From NCBI RefSeq assembly GCF_028867965.1, contig NZ_JAPQNT010000012.1, forward strand, positions 1 to 64,000: a DNA stretch of 64,000 nt, written 5' to 3'. Below are positions 1 to 7,738 of this stretch, in pieces. Within the stretch, counting starts at the first letter, position 1; each line of letters begins with the position of its first letter. Under the pieces are notes generated by a model. It was not told the DNA's origin, did not search any database, and was given only the letters and a program-made list of their open reading frames with translations. Source of the DNA: Flavobacterium sp. SUN046. Its GTDB lineage: Bacteria; Bacteroidota; Bacteroidia; Flavobacteriales; Flavobacteriaceae. Made by a program: the position numbers and the translations under genes.

Positions 1-76
1 TTCCCATTCCGAACAGAGAAGTTAAGCCCGATTGCGCAGATGGTACTGCATTACTGTGGGAGAGTATGTCGCCGCC
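1..76 (+). rRNA. rrf: 5S ribosomal RNA, 3' part
   Basis: The window opens inside a 5S rRNA. The conserved loop stretch CCGAACAGAGAAGTTAAGCC is present, followed by the helix that ends in GTCGCCGCC. The 5' part (roughly 35 nt) lies outside the window. A strong intrinsic terminator follows within 10 nt, as expected at the end of a ribosomal RNA operon transcribed toward the right. Confidence 0.95.
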
Positions 77-84
77 TTTTTTAT

Positions 85-118
85 AAAACCCTCATCATTT
101 ATTTGGTGAGGGTTTTTT
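85..118 (+). terminator. rRNA operon terminator
   Basis: A perfect 10-bp stem, AAAACCCTCA paired with TGAGGGTTTT, has a 12-nt loop and runs into a T tract. It lies directly after the 5S rRNA and ends the operon. Confidence 0.9.
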
Positions 119-236
119 CGTTTGGAAAGTAAAAAAATAACGACTCTATGCTAAAATGTGTGAATGATAAAACGTTTTTTTTAAATAGATAAAACCAATA
201 GCCTAACCAGAGAAAAAAGTAATAATTACTATTAAG

Positions 237-680
237 CTATGAATTGGCCTCCAAATCTTTAATATACCCTTCATATTCATAAAAGAATATTTCAAATTGT
301 GACATGGTATCATTAAAGAAGTCAAAGATTGATTTCCAAGTGCTTTTATTATTTAAGCTTACATTTATTTTTTCTACCCAAATTCTACTAATGACTTTAC
401 CACTTTCTAAATAGAAATTACGTTCTAAAATAGCTTCTGGAAGATATTCTTCAATTAAAATTGTTTTTAAAGATTCAATTTTTTCAAAATAAATTTTTCT
501 TTTTTCTTCTTCTTTTGGTTCAATATCTAATAAGACTTGAGCTTTTTTATTGTCAACATAAAATTTGAAGGTAACATCTTTAATTTTGGTATCATATAAA
601 ATCCATTTTCTTGGATAAACTTCTGCAAATTGTACCCAAAATTCTTTTTTTATCTTTAAACTTTCCTCTTTACTATACAT
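237..680 (-). CDS. DUF4268 family protein
   Basis: A 147-residue soluble protein with no signal peptide or membrane segment. The N-terminal stretch, including EFWVQFAEVYPRKWILYDTKIKD, reads like the small DUF4268 proteins common in Flavobacteriaceae, whose function is unknown. It is rich in charged and aromatic residues and appears complete. It is divergent from the downstream Nudix gene, with only 66 nt between the two starts, so both promoters must sit in that gap. No catalytic motif is visible. The family call comes from memory of the motif and is fairly secure; no function is claimed. Confidence 0.8.
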   Translation of the reverse strand: MYSKEESLKIKKEFWVQFAEVYPRKWILYDTKIKDVTFKFYVDNKKAQVLLDIEPKEEEKRKIYFEKIESLKTILIEEYLPEAILERNFYLESGKVISRIWVEKINVSLNNKSTWKSIFDFFNDTMSQFEIFFYEYEGYIKDLEANS

Positions 681-746
681 TAAACGAATATTTTTGGGTT
701 TGTTATGTTTTTTTGGTAAATTTATAAATAATTGTAACTATTAACT

Positions 747-1385
747 ATGAATTTTTTAACCTTTTTAAAATCTATTGATAGTATTGAGCATATAGAATTA
801 CCTTCTATAGATGCTCATGTTAAGATGGCTCCTTTTGAAAGAATTGAGTTAATAAAGAAAGGTTTCGAATCTATAAAAAATGCCAGAAAAGCAGCAGTAA
901 TGATGCTTTTTTATCCTAAAAATGAATTAACTCATTTACTTCTTATTGTTAGAAATTCTTACCCTGGTGTTCATTCTTCTCAAATTGCTTTTCCGGGTGG
1001 TAAAGTCGAAGATTTTGACTTTGATTTAAAAGCAACTGCTTTGCGTGAAACTTATGAAGAAATCGGAATACAACCAGATAAAATAAACGTTATTAGAGAT
1101 TTTACTTCTGTGTATATTCCACCGAGTAATTTTTTAGTATATCCTTTTCTCGGAGTTTCTTATTCGGAATTAGACTTTACACTTCAAGAAGAAGAAGTCG
1201 CTGGAATAATTGAAATGCCATTATCTCTATTGTTGGATGATTCTATTATTTCAATTCAAATGCTAGATACTTCATATGCAAAGTCTATTGAAGTTCCTGT
1301 CTTTCAAATAGAAAATCACTCTGTTTGGGGTGCAACGGCAATGATGTTAAGTGAGTTAAAAGATGTGCTGAAAATGATTCTATAA
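747..1385 (+). CDS. Nudix hydrolase, CoA pyrophosphatase (NudL/YeaB) type
   Basis: A 212-residue cytoplasmic hydrolase. The Nudix region starts with AFPGGKVED (about residues 81-89) and ends with RETYEEIG (100-107), the metal-binding REx2EEx2G helix. The preceding LLLIVRNSYPGVHSSQIAFP fits the UPF0035/NudL signature that precedes the Nudix box in coenzyme A pyrophosphatases. The expected role is Mg/Mn-dependent cleavage of CoA and its derivatives to phosphopantetheine and 3',5'-ADP. Length fits the family. An acyltransferase gene follows after 45 nt in the same direction, so the two may form a lipid/CoA-related operon. Substrate is inferred from the family and not shown. Confidence 0.88.
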   Translation: MNFLTFLKSIDSIEHIELPSIDAHVKMAPFERIELIKKGFESIKNARKAAVMMLFYPKNELTHLLLIVRNSYPGVHSSQIAFPGGKVEDFDFDLKATALRETYEEIGIQPDKINVIRDFTSVYIPPSNFLVYPFLGVSYSELDFTLQEEEVAGIIEMPLSLLLDDSIISIQMLDTSYAKSIEVPVFQIENHSVWGATAMMLSELKDVLKMIL

Positions 1386-1430
1386 ATTTTAAATTTTGTA
1401 TGTTTGTGTTTCAAATTTCTAAAGATAATT

Positions 1431-2240
1431 ATGGGATTATTTAAAAGAAATCCTTTTGGGCATATACTTTTTATTAAAAAATGGCTTATTCGAATTTTCG
1501 GTGCGATTACTCATAGACGTTATCGTGGATTCAATGATTTACAGATTGACGGTTCGGCGATCATAAGATCATTACCAGACAAAAACGTACTATTTATATC
1601 TAATCATCAAACTTATTTTGCCGATGTAGTTGCTATGTTTCATGTATTCAATGCTAGCCTGTCTGGAAGATCCGATAACATTAAAAATGTAGGATATTTA
1701 TGGCAACCAAAAATGAATGTGTATTATGTAGCCGCTAGTGAAACTATGAAAGCTGGATTGCTTCCCAGAATTCTTGCTTACGTTGGTGCCATTAGTGTTG
1801 AAAGAACTTGGCGAGCTGGAGGAAAAGACGTAACTGAAAAACGTGAAATAAATCCAAACGATACAGAAAATATTAAAATTGCACTTGAAGACGGTTGGGT
1901 AATTACTTTTCCGCAAGGAACAACTAAATCTTTTAAACCAGTTCGTAAAGGAACTGCTCATATCATAAAACAACACAAACCAATTGTAGTTCCAATAGTA
2001 ATTGATGGATTTCGTCGTTCGTTTGATAAAAAAGGGTTGCGAATGAAAAAGAAAGGAATACTACAGTCTTTTATAATTAAAGAACCTTTAGATATTGATT
2101 ATGAAAATGATACCATTGAAGAAATAGTTGAAAAAGTCGAATATGCAATAGAACAACATCCTTCCTTCTTAAAAGTTATTCCAGCCGAAGAAATTGAAGA
2201 ACAAGAAAAACTTAATAGCCTACGTCGTTGGGAATATTAA
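1431..2240 (+). CDS. 1-acyl-sn-glycerol-3-phosphate acyltransferase (PlsC/LPLAT family)
   Basis: A 269-residue membrane-associated acyltransferase of phospholipid synthesis that moves an acyl chain to lysophosphatidate. Block I is NHQTYFAD (residues 58-65): His59 and Asp65 are five residues apart, one more than in the textbook HX4D. The FPQGTT block (160-165) replaces the usual FPEGTR. Both variants look natural for a Bacteroidota subfamily. I chose the ATG at 1431: an in-frame TTG 27 nt upstream would add nine unconserved residues. It lies 45 nt after the Nudix gene. The exact lysolipid substrate is not determinable from sequence. Confidence 0.85.
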   Translation: MGLFKRNPFGHILFIKKWLIRIFGAITHRRYRGFNDLQIDGSAIIRSLPDKNVLFISNHQTYFADVVAMFHVFNASLSGRSDNIKNVGYLWQPKMNVYYVAASETMKAGLLPRILAYVGAISVERTWRAGGKDVTEKREINPNDTENIKIALEDGWVITFPQGTTKSFKPVRKGTAHIIKQHKPIVVPIVIDGFRRSFDKKGLRMKKKGILQSFIIKEPLDIDYENDTIEEIVEKVEYAIEQHPSFLKVIPAEEIEEQEKLNSLRRWEY

Positions 2241-2241
2241 T

Positions 2242-2274
2242 AAAAAAAGTCTCGTTTTAAGCGAGACTTTTTTG
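2242..2274. terminator. Bidirectional intrinsic terminator
   Basis: The stem AAAAAAAGTCTCG pairs with CGAGACTTTTTTG across a 7-nt loop. Runs of A on the left and T on the right let it work in both directions. It lies between the convergent acyltransferase gene and the membrane protein downstream of the sigma factor. Confidence 0.88.
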
Positions 2275-2278
2275 TTTT

Positions 2279-2902
2279 TTATAAATCTATTTTCTTTAAT
2301 TCGTTATAGTTTCTGTGTAATCTTCGTAGCAAAATTCCATAAATTAATCTGTAAAATAGCCAAAATAATCCGACAAAAAAAGCAATACAAACAACACAAA
2401 ATAGAATCATAAGTAAAAGTGCATTACTTTTTGACATAAGCTGATGCATTTTTGGATCAACTGAAAAAACAAGTACAAATCCAATAACCATACTTATTGC
2501 CATCATTCCTAAATTGTACCAAACATAATATTTTACAGTTTTTCTAGTTTTTAAAATATCTTTCATCAATTGTTTAGTCGATGTAATTGTAGAAATAGCT
2601 TTATAATTCTTATAAAAATTATATATAAATACAGCAATGACTGCATAATTAAAATAAGTCAAATATTTGAAATATTCAATCAAGTATTCATTATGTGTTT
2701 TTATTAAATAATCATCTGAATTGTAAAACACACTTATTCCTGTCCAAAGCAACACCTCTAAAATACTAATAATCAAAATCCACTTCACTATAGAAGACGA
2801 CTTCTTATGAATCATTTTATAAATGTCAACTTCCGATATTTGATCAAAAGAATTTTCGTTCTTTTTCCAATCTTTTTTTAATAAATCCAACTCTTCCATC
2901 AT
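2279..2902 (-). CDS. Four-helix membrane protein paired with an ECF sigma factor
   Basis: A 207-residue protein with a cytoplasmic acidic/basic N-terminus (about residues 1-35) and four hydrophobic segments (about 39-60, 78-96, 127-147 and 161-190). It begins 5 nt after the stop of the ECF sigma gene, so they are co-transcribed and probably translationally coupled. That position suggests a membrane anti-sigma or signal-relay role, but no known anti-sigma domain (ZAS, RskA) is recognisable. The start could be Met1 or Met2. I do not recognise the family beyond flavobacterial membrane proteins found next to sigma factors. Confidence 0.75.
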   Translation of the reverse strand: MMEELDLLKKDWKKNENSFDQISEVDIYKMIHKKSSSIVKWILIISILEVLLWTGISVFYNSDDYLIKTHNEYLIEYFKYLTYFNYAVIAVFIYNFYKNYKAISTITSTKQLMKDILKTRKTVKYYVWYNLGMMAISMVIGFVLVFSVDPKMHQLMSKSNALLLMILFCVVCIAFFVGLFWLFYRLIYGILLRRLHRNYNELKKIDL

Positions 2903-2906
2903 AATC

Positions 2907-3401
2907 TTACGGATTTAATATCTTTTTTAATTTACCCTTAATTCTATTCATTTTCACCCTTGCATTTACCTCACTTATTCCTAATGTTTCCGCAATTTCT
3001 GTATAATCTTTATCTTCCAAATACATGAAAATCAATGCTTTTTCAATGTCATTCAATTGATGCACCGCTTGATACATCAACTTCAATTGTTCCTCTTCCT
3101 CATTATTATATTCTTCCTGACTTATAAAAAAACTATGCTTTTCATACTCAACCGTCGAAACACTTCGAGTACTTTTTCGATACAAAGTAATGGCAGTATT
3201 TAGAGCGACTCGATAAGCCCAAGTAGAAAATTTGGCATCGCCACGAAACTTCGGAAATGCTTTCCAAAGCTGAATCGTGATTTCCTGAAACAAATCTTTA
3301 TGTGCATCACCATCAGACGTATACAGCCTACAAATCTTGTGGATGATGTTCTGATTTTCACGCAATTGCTGCACAAAAGATTGTTCTAAATTGTCACTCA
3401 T
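2907..3401 (-). CDS. RNA polymerase ECF-type sigma-70 factor
   Basis: A 164-residue two-domain sigma factor. Region 2 spans about residues 12-80, with DLFQEITIQLWKAF and FSTWAYRVALNTAI typical of regions 2.1-2.4. Region 4 spans about 105-160, with the helix-turn-helix YTEIAETLGISEVNARVKM. The short linker and the absence of regions 1 and 3 make it an ECF factor. It directs RNA polymerase to its own promoter set. The next gene on the same strand, a four-helix membrane protein 5 nt away, is its likely regulator. The signal it responds to is unknown. Confidence 0.92.
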   Translation of the reverse strand: MSDNLEQSFVQQLRENQNIIHKICRLYTSDGDAHKDLFQEITIQLWKAFPKFRGDAKFSTWAYRVALNTAITLYRKSTRSVSTVEYEKHSFFISQEEYNNEEEEQLKLMYQAVHQLNDIEKALIFMYLEDKDYTEIAETLGISEVNARVKMNRIKGKLKKILNP

Positions 3402-3466
3402 ATATACGTTAGTAAGCTTTTATTAGATTTTGTTACAAGATACTAAAATTATAATTCAACTCTATC

Positions 3467-3487
3467 ATCCTGAGCTCGTCGAAGGAT
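3467..3487. repeat. Interspersed CTGAGC-n-GTCGAAG repeat, copy 1
   Basis: The imperfect inverted repeat has arms ATCCT and AGGAT around a core CTGAGC-TC-GTCGAAG. The same core recurs at 10902-10917 with different, also self-complementary, outer arms (CACT/AGTG). It sits in non-coding DNA between the sigma gene and ndh. This is a small dispersed repeat family, probably REP-like. Confidence 0.65.
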
Positions 3488-3490
3488 TAT

Positions 3491-3566
3491 GAGCGAATGG
3501 TTTGCGCTTTCTTGGTTTCCATTTTCCTGCTTTCCGCGTTACACGGTAACTGCTCTAATCAGGGCT
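3491..3566. other. GC-richer non-coding fragment, probable interspersed-repeat remnant
   Basis: This stretch is clearly richer in G and C than the flanking intergenic DNA. It contains CTGCTTTCCGC, and on the other strand AGCCCTGAT and GCGGAAAGCAGG. No open frame of useful length is seen. From memory, AGCCC-GAT and GCGGAAAGCAGG words recur in intergenic DNA of Flavobacterium genomes; I cannot verify that here. It abuts the CTGAGC repeat, so the two may be a composite. Confidence 0.4.
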
Positions 3567-3619
3567 AGTTTGTAATCCATTTGTACTAAATCAGTAGTTA
3601 AAAACGAGTAAAATCTTAG

Positions 3620-3627
3620 TATATTTG
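3620..3627 (+). promoter_or_regulatory. ndh promoter, -7 box
   Basis: TATATTTG matches the Bacteroidota -7 consensus TAnnTTTG exactly. No good -33 TTTG is seen at the usual distance. It places the transcription start near 3634, which rules out the in-frame TTG at 3625 and supports the ATG at 3652 as the start of ndh. Confidence 0.65.
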
Positions 3628-3651
3628 TTCTTTCAATCTAAGCAACTTTCT

Positions 3652-4956
3652 ATGAACATTCCACAATCATCAAATCCACGAATAGTAATAATTGGTGCAG
3701 GATTTGCAGGTATTAGTTTAGCCAAAAAACTCAAAAACAAAAATGTTCAAGTTGTTTTAATCGACAAACACAATTACCATACTTTTCAACCACTTTTGTA
3801 CCAAGTTGCAACTGGCGGATTAGAAGCTGGTTCCATAGCTTATCCAATACGAAAAGTAATTCAAGAATATAAAGATTTCTATTTCCGCTTAACATCTGTA
3901 AAAGAAATTGACACTGAAAATCAAAAAATCATTTCTGAAATAGGCGAGTTGAATTATGATTATTTAGTAATTGCAACCGGTTCTAAAACCAATTATTTTG
4001 GGAATAAAGAAATCGAACGCAACTCAATGTCAATGAAAACTATTCCGCAATCATTGAATATTCGAAGCCTGATTTTAGAGAATTTCGAGCAAGCCGTTTT
4101 AACTAAAGATGAAACCGATAGAAATGCTTTAATAAATTTTGTTTTAGTTGGAGCTGGTCCAACAGGTGTTGAACTTGCAGGCGCATTAGCCGAAATGAAA
4201 AAAGCCATTCTCCAAAAAGATTATCCCGATTTAGATATTTCTAAAATGCAAATCAATTTAATTCAAAGCGGTGATAGAATTTTGAATACAATGTCTGAAA
4301 AAGCATCTGTTGCAGCAGAACAATTTCTAACAAAATTGGGTGTTAAAATCTGGAAAAATGTTCGTGTCACTAATTATGATGGCAGAATTATAACAACCAA
4401 TTCCGAATTAACATTTGATTCTGCAACTGTAATTTGGACTGCTGGAGTTCAAGGCGCAGCAATTTCAGGTTTGGATGCCAAATCTCTAGTTGAAAAAGTA
4501 GAGCGAATTCGAGTGAATCAATTCAATCAAGTTGTTGGCTATAAAAATATATTTGCTGTAGGCGATATTGCTTCAATGGAAACTGAAAAATATCCGCAAG
4601 GGCATCCAATGATGGCACAACCTGCGTTACAACAAGGCGATTTATTAGGCGAAAATTTTTTAAGATTACTCGAAAATAAATCCATGAAACCATTTGAATA
4701 TCACGACAAAGGTTCGATGGCAACAATTGGGAGAAATCTTGCAGTAGTCGATTTACCACATTATCATTTTAATGGCGTTTTTGCTTGGTTTGTATGGATG
4801 TTTGTTCATCTTTTTTCGCTAATCGGATTTAAAAATAAAGCCGTTGTTTTCTTGAATTGGGTTTATAATTACATTCGATTTGATCGTGAAGGACGATTAA
4901 TTGTAAGACCATATAAGAAGCGAAGTTTTGTCACTTTCACAAGTGATGAAGTTTAG
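3652..4956 (+). CDS. ndh: Type II NADH dehydrogenase (NDH-2), FAD-dependent
   Basis: A 434-residue flavoprotein that passes electrons from NADH to quinone without pumping protons. An FAD-binding GxGxxG (IIGAGFAG, about residues 13-20) opens the protein. A second dinucleotide site for NADH, VGAGPTGVELAG, starts near residue 166, and FAVGDIA near the C-terminal third is the second FAD contact. The tail carries hydrophobic, tryptophan-rich helices (FAWFVWMFVHLFSLIGF) that anchor it to the membrane face. The promoter box decides the start. It stands alone; its stop overlaps that of the convergent T9SS cargo gene by 4 nt. Confidence 0.92.
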   Translation: MNIPQSSNPRIVIIGAGFAGISLAKKLKNKNVQVVLIDKHNYHTFQPLLYQVATGGLEAGSIAYPIRKVIQEYKDFYFRLTSVKEIDTENQKIISEIGELNYDYLVIATGSKTNYFGNKEIERNSMSMKTIPQSLNIRSLILENFEQAVLTKDETDRNALINFVLVGAGPTGVELAGALAEMKKAILQKDYPDLDISKMQINLIQSGDRILNTMSEKASVAAEQFLTKLGVKIWKNVRVTNYDGRIITTNSELTFDSATVIWTAGVQGAAISGLDAKSLVEKVERIRVNQFNQVVGYKNIFAVGDIASMETEKYPQGHPMMAQPALQQGDLLGENFLRLLENKSMKPFEYHDKGSMATIGRNLAVVDLPHYHFNGVFAWFVWMFVHLFSLIGFKNKAVVFLNWVYNYIRFDREGRLIVRPYKKRSFVTFTSDEV

Positions 4957-6275
4957 TTTTTAATAATTTTATAAAATGATACTTTACCTTCATTTAACAC
5001 TTTAATCAAGTAAACACCATTTGTTAATTCAGAAAAATTTTGATTCATAATAGCATTTCCTTCATAAATTATTTTTCCGTCAAGGCTAATTAATTTATAG
5101 GAATCATTACTATTAGGATTTGAAAAAGTTATAAAATCTTTAAATGGATTCGGATAAACAGAATTGTTTTTGACTAAATCATTTTGATTATTAGAAAGCA
5201 CATTACTCACAACAACAGGAATTGTTATAGTTGCAGTGTAATTTGGATTTGATACCGTAAGTGTCACTTGATAAGTTCCATTAGCATTAAATATATGATT
5301 CGGATTTTCTAATGTACTTGTATTTGATGTTCCGCTCGTTGAATCGTCAAAATTCCAACTATAAGTAGTTCCGTTTGTGCTTAAATTTTGAAAATAAACT
5401 GTAGAACCAGCCGTTGGAGCAATAGGATTGTAGGCAAATAAAGCATTAATTTGAAAATAGGTAAGATTGTCAAAGTATTGAACTTTTGTAGTTACCCAAT
5501 TTCCAGCAGTATTATTTTGAGTTACAATCAAAACTGGATATTTTTTAGAAGCGTCAAACCATTTTAATTCTCGTGAAGTTCGAATAACTCTCGGAAGCCC
5601 AATTCCTGCAACTGCAATTGTATCATTTTCAACAATATCGGTTGTCATTCGCAAAGCATTTGAAAATGTACCAAATGGAGTTGAAACTGTACCCCAACCA
5701 TCTATAAGATTTGTTCTTGCAATGGTTTTATTTTGGTAATACAAACTCGGAATTGAAGTTGTGTAACCACCATTACTCGAATTTGTAGTTCCGAAATTTA
5801 GTGGAAAAGTAGCAATTACATCAGGACTTGAATATTGATTTGTAACAGGAATTACGACGCCATTATATCCTATTTTAAAAGAAGAAGCCACTTCTCGCAA
5901 TTCAGAACTAGTCTTTTTGTAATAATCATTAGTATCAGAAACACCTATTGAAGTTCCTGTAGTTGACAAGCTATTAGAAGTGCCATCAGTAGAAGATAAA
6001 TTGGTATTACTACTACTAAAAATAAACGGAAAAGTAAACAAATTGAAACCAGTTGCCGTTGGATTTCTAAATTGCAATGTGTTTTGTGAAGTGCCGGTTA
6101 AAGTTGTAAAATCCCATGTGTAATTGGTTCCAGTTGTAGTAAAATCAAGTGCCAAATTACTGGCACTTGTTAAATAAAAAGTATCGCCAACAACGGCATA
6201 ATTTGAAGAAGTATAAGTTCCTTGTGCGATAATTTTGGTACTTAAAAAGAATAAAAATAATAGTAGTTTTTTCAT
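4953..6275 (-). CDS. Secreted PKD-domain protein with T9SS type A sorting domain
   Basis: A 440-residue extracellular protein. It has a Sec signal peptide (MKKLLLFLFFLSTKIIAQ), a long Ser/Thr/Asn-rich region, a PKD-like beta domain (about residues 280-358; YSWNFDDSTSGTS and NGTYQVTLTVSN are the tell-tale strands) and a C-terminal T9SS type A sorting signal (about 370-440; VYPNPFKDFITF, ending GVYLIKVLNEG and YKIIKN). It is exported by the type IX system and attached or released at the surface. No catalytic domain is recognised. Its stop codon overlaps the ndh stop tail to tail, leaving no room for a terminator. It is probably an adhesin or matrix protein. Confidence 0.88.
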   Translation of the reverse strand: MKKLLLFLFFLSTKIIAQGTYTSSNYAVVGDTFYLTSASNLALDFTTTGTNYTWDFTTLTGTSQNTLQFRNPTATGFNLFTFPFIFSSSNTNLSSTDGTSNSLSTTGTSIGVSDTNDYYKKTSSELREVASSFKIGYNGVVIPVTNQYSSPDVIATFPLNFGTTNSSNGGYTTSIPSLYYQNKTIARTNLIDGWGTVSTPFGTFSNALRMTTDIVENDTIAVAGIGLPRVIRTSRELKWFDASKKYPVLIVTQNNTAGNWVTTKVQYFDNLTYFQINALFAYNPIAPTAGSTVYFQNLSTNGTTYSWNFDDSTSGTSNTSTLENPNHIFNANGTYQVTLTVSNPNYTATITIPVVVSNVLSNNQNDLVKNNSVYPNPFKDFITFSNPNSNDSYKLISLDGKIIYEGNAIMNQNFSELTNGVYLIKVLNEGKVSFYKIIKN

Positions 6276-6286
6276 AATAATTTATT

Positions 6287-7063
6287 TTAATTGGTTGTGT
6301 TGGTGAATCTGTTTTCTTGAATTATATCATATTCTTTAACGTAATTTGGGTTTTCGGTATTCATAATTCTATCCCAAAATCTGAAATATAATCCATAATT
6401 TCCATGAAATTTTTTATGATGCAAATTGTGATATACCGAACTGTTTATAATTTGAAACCAAAAAGAATATCTGAACGATTTACCCATTATTTCATATCCC
6501 AAATGACCATAAATATTAATTAAAAATCCTAACAAGCCAAAAATAATCAATGTAATTGGATGCATCGGAATTGTAAAAACAATTACAAACAAAACCAATC
6601 CTTCTGTAATTGCTTCCAAAAAGTGAAAAGAATACGAAGTAAACGGCGATGGATTTGTAGATTGATGATGAACCAAATGCGCAAAACGAAATATATTTTT
6701 GTGATGCAATAATCGGTGCATCCAATAAAAATAAGTGTCGTGAACAATTAAGCTTAAAACTAAACTCAACGGAATCCAATAAATAGAATAATCGGATAAC
6801 GGTTTATAAAGTAAAGTATGACTTCGCAATGGCGTAAATAAAACTAAAACCGCAAAAAAAGTTATTACTAAATTAGATTGTAATGAATGAAAAATTTCTC
6901 TGTAAAAATCAGTTCTGTTTGCTTCTCGCAATTGTATTTTAGATTTTTTAAATTTCTTATTGAAAATAATATAAAAAATGACGAAAAATAAACCTGTAAA
7001 CAACAAGTATCTCAACGACGATATACAATAAAACTGAAAATATTTTGCAATTGCTTCCATCAC
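6287..7063 (-). CDS. Sterol desaturase / fatty-acid hydroxylase family protein
   Basis: A 258-residue integral membrane di-iron oxygenase. The eight-histidine signature is complete: HDTYFYWMH and HRLLHH (about residues 108-121), HLVHH (129-133) and HNLHHKKFH near residue 211. Hydrophobic helices lie at about 17-34, 62-80, 95-110 and 150-175. The family hydroxylates or desaturates lipids such as fatty acids and carotenoids at the membrane; the actual substrate is unknown. The ATG at 7063 is followed by a second Met codon, so either may be used. A Crp-family regulator gene lies just upstream on the same strand. The T9SS gene follows 11 nt downstream but looks functionally unrelated. Confidence 0.88.
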   Translation of the reverse strand: MMEAIAKYFQFYCISSLRYLLFTGLFFVIFYIIFNKKFKKSKIQLREANRTDFYREIFHSLQSNLVITFFAVLVLFTPLRSHTLLYKPLSDYSIYWIPLSLVLSLIVHDTYFYWMHRLLHHKNIFRFAHLVHHQSTNPSPFTSYSFHFLEAITEGLVLFVIVFTIPMHPITLIIFGLLGFLINIYGHLGYEIMGKSFRYSFWFQIINSSVYHNLHHKKFHGNYGLYFRFWDRIMNTENPNYVKEYDIIQENRFTNTTN

Positions 7064-7128
7064 TAAATAATTTAATTTATGATGTAAAGTTATTGATTAT
7101 TTGATAGTTAAAAATTAACAAAAGATAA

Positions 7129-7722
7129 TTAAAGTATTTTTTTATGAAAAATACGTTTTTTAATTCTGCTTAACGAAACTGGTGTAATTCCTAAAAGTGT
7201 TGCAATATATTTGTCTGGAATTCTATTTATAATATCAGGTTTGTCTTTGATGAATTGCAAATAACGCTCTTCTGGAGAAAGCAATAAAAAAGATTCAACT
7301 CTAGTAATTGATTCAGCCAACATTTTGAGCATGAAATGTTTACGACCTTCTTCTAGTTTTGGGTTTTTCGCCATAAATGTTTGAGCAACATCATAATCGA
7401 CTTCAATTAAAGTAGTGTTTTCAAGTGCTTGATAAAAAAGGCGTGAAGGTTTATTAAATAAAACACCATCATGAGAAGTTATAAATTGATCTTCCCAACG
7501 AATTATTGTGGTAATTTCGTCACCATTTTCTTTTATAAAATAGCCTCGAATTAAACCTTTTTTGATGTAGCCAATTTTGTTGTAAAAATCACCTTCATTA
7601 ATATAAATTTCCGAAACTTTTATTTTTCTGATTTTAGCAAGTTTAAAAATGGCTGTAAAATCTTTGAGTTCTAAATTTTTGAACAATCCGAAATAATAAT
7701 TCAATTTTTGAATGTCTAACAT
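7129..7722 (-). CDS. Crp/Fnr-family transcriptional regulator
   Basis: A 197-residue regulator. The N-terminal cyclic-nucleotide-binding-like beta barrel covers about residues 20-120 (VSEIYINEGDFYNKIGYIKKG, then the FIKENGDEITT strand pair). A C-terminal helix-turn-helix lies near residues 165-192 (KYIATLLGITPVSLSRIKK). The arginine-containing phosphate-binding cassette of true CRP is not evident, so it may bind another ligand or none, as in many Bacteroidota members. It lies 66 nt upstream of the sterol-desaturase-like gene and 16 nt after the DUF3810 gene on the same strand. Local control of the lipid enzyme is plausible but unproven. Confidence 0.87.
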   Translation of the reverse strand: MLDIQKLNYYFGLFKNLELKDFTAIFKLAKIRKIKVSEIYINEGDFYNKIGYIKKGLIRGYFIKENGDEITTIIRWEDQFITSHDGVLFNKPSRLFYQALENTTLIEVDYDVAQTFMAKNPKLEEGRKHFMLKMLAESITRVESFLLLSPEERYLQFIKDKPDIINRIPDKYIATLLGITPVSLSRIKKRIFHKKIL

Positions 7723-7738
7723 AGTATCAATTTAAAAA

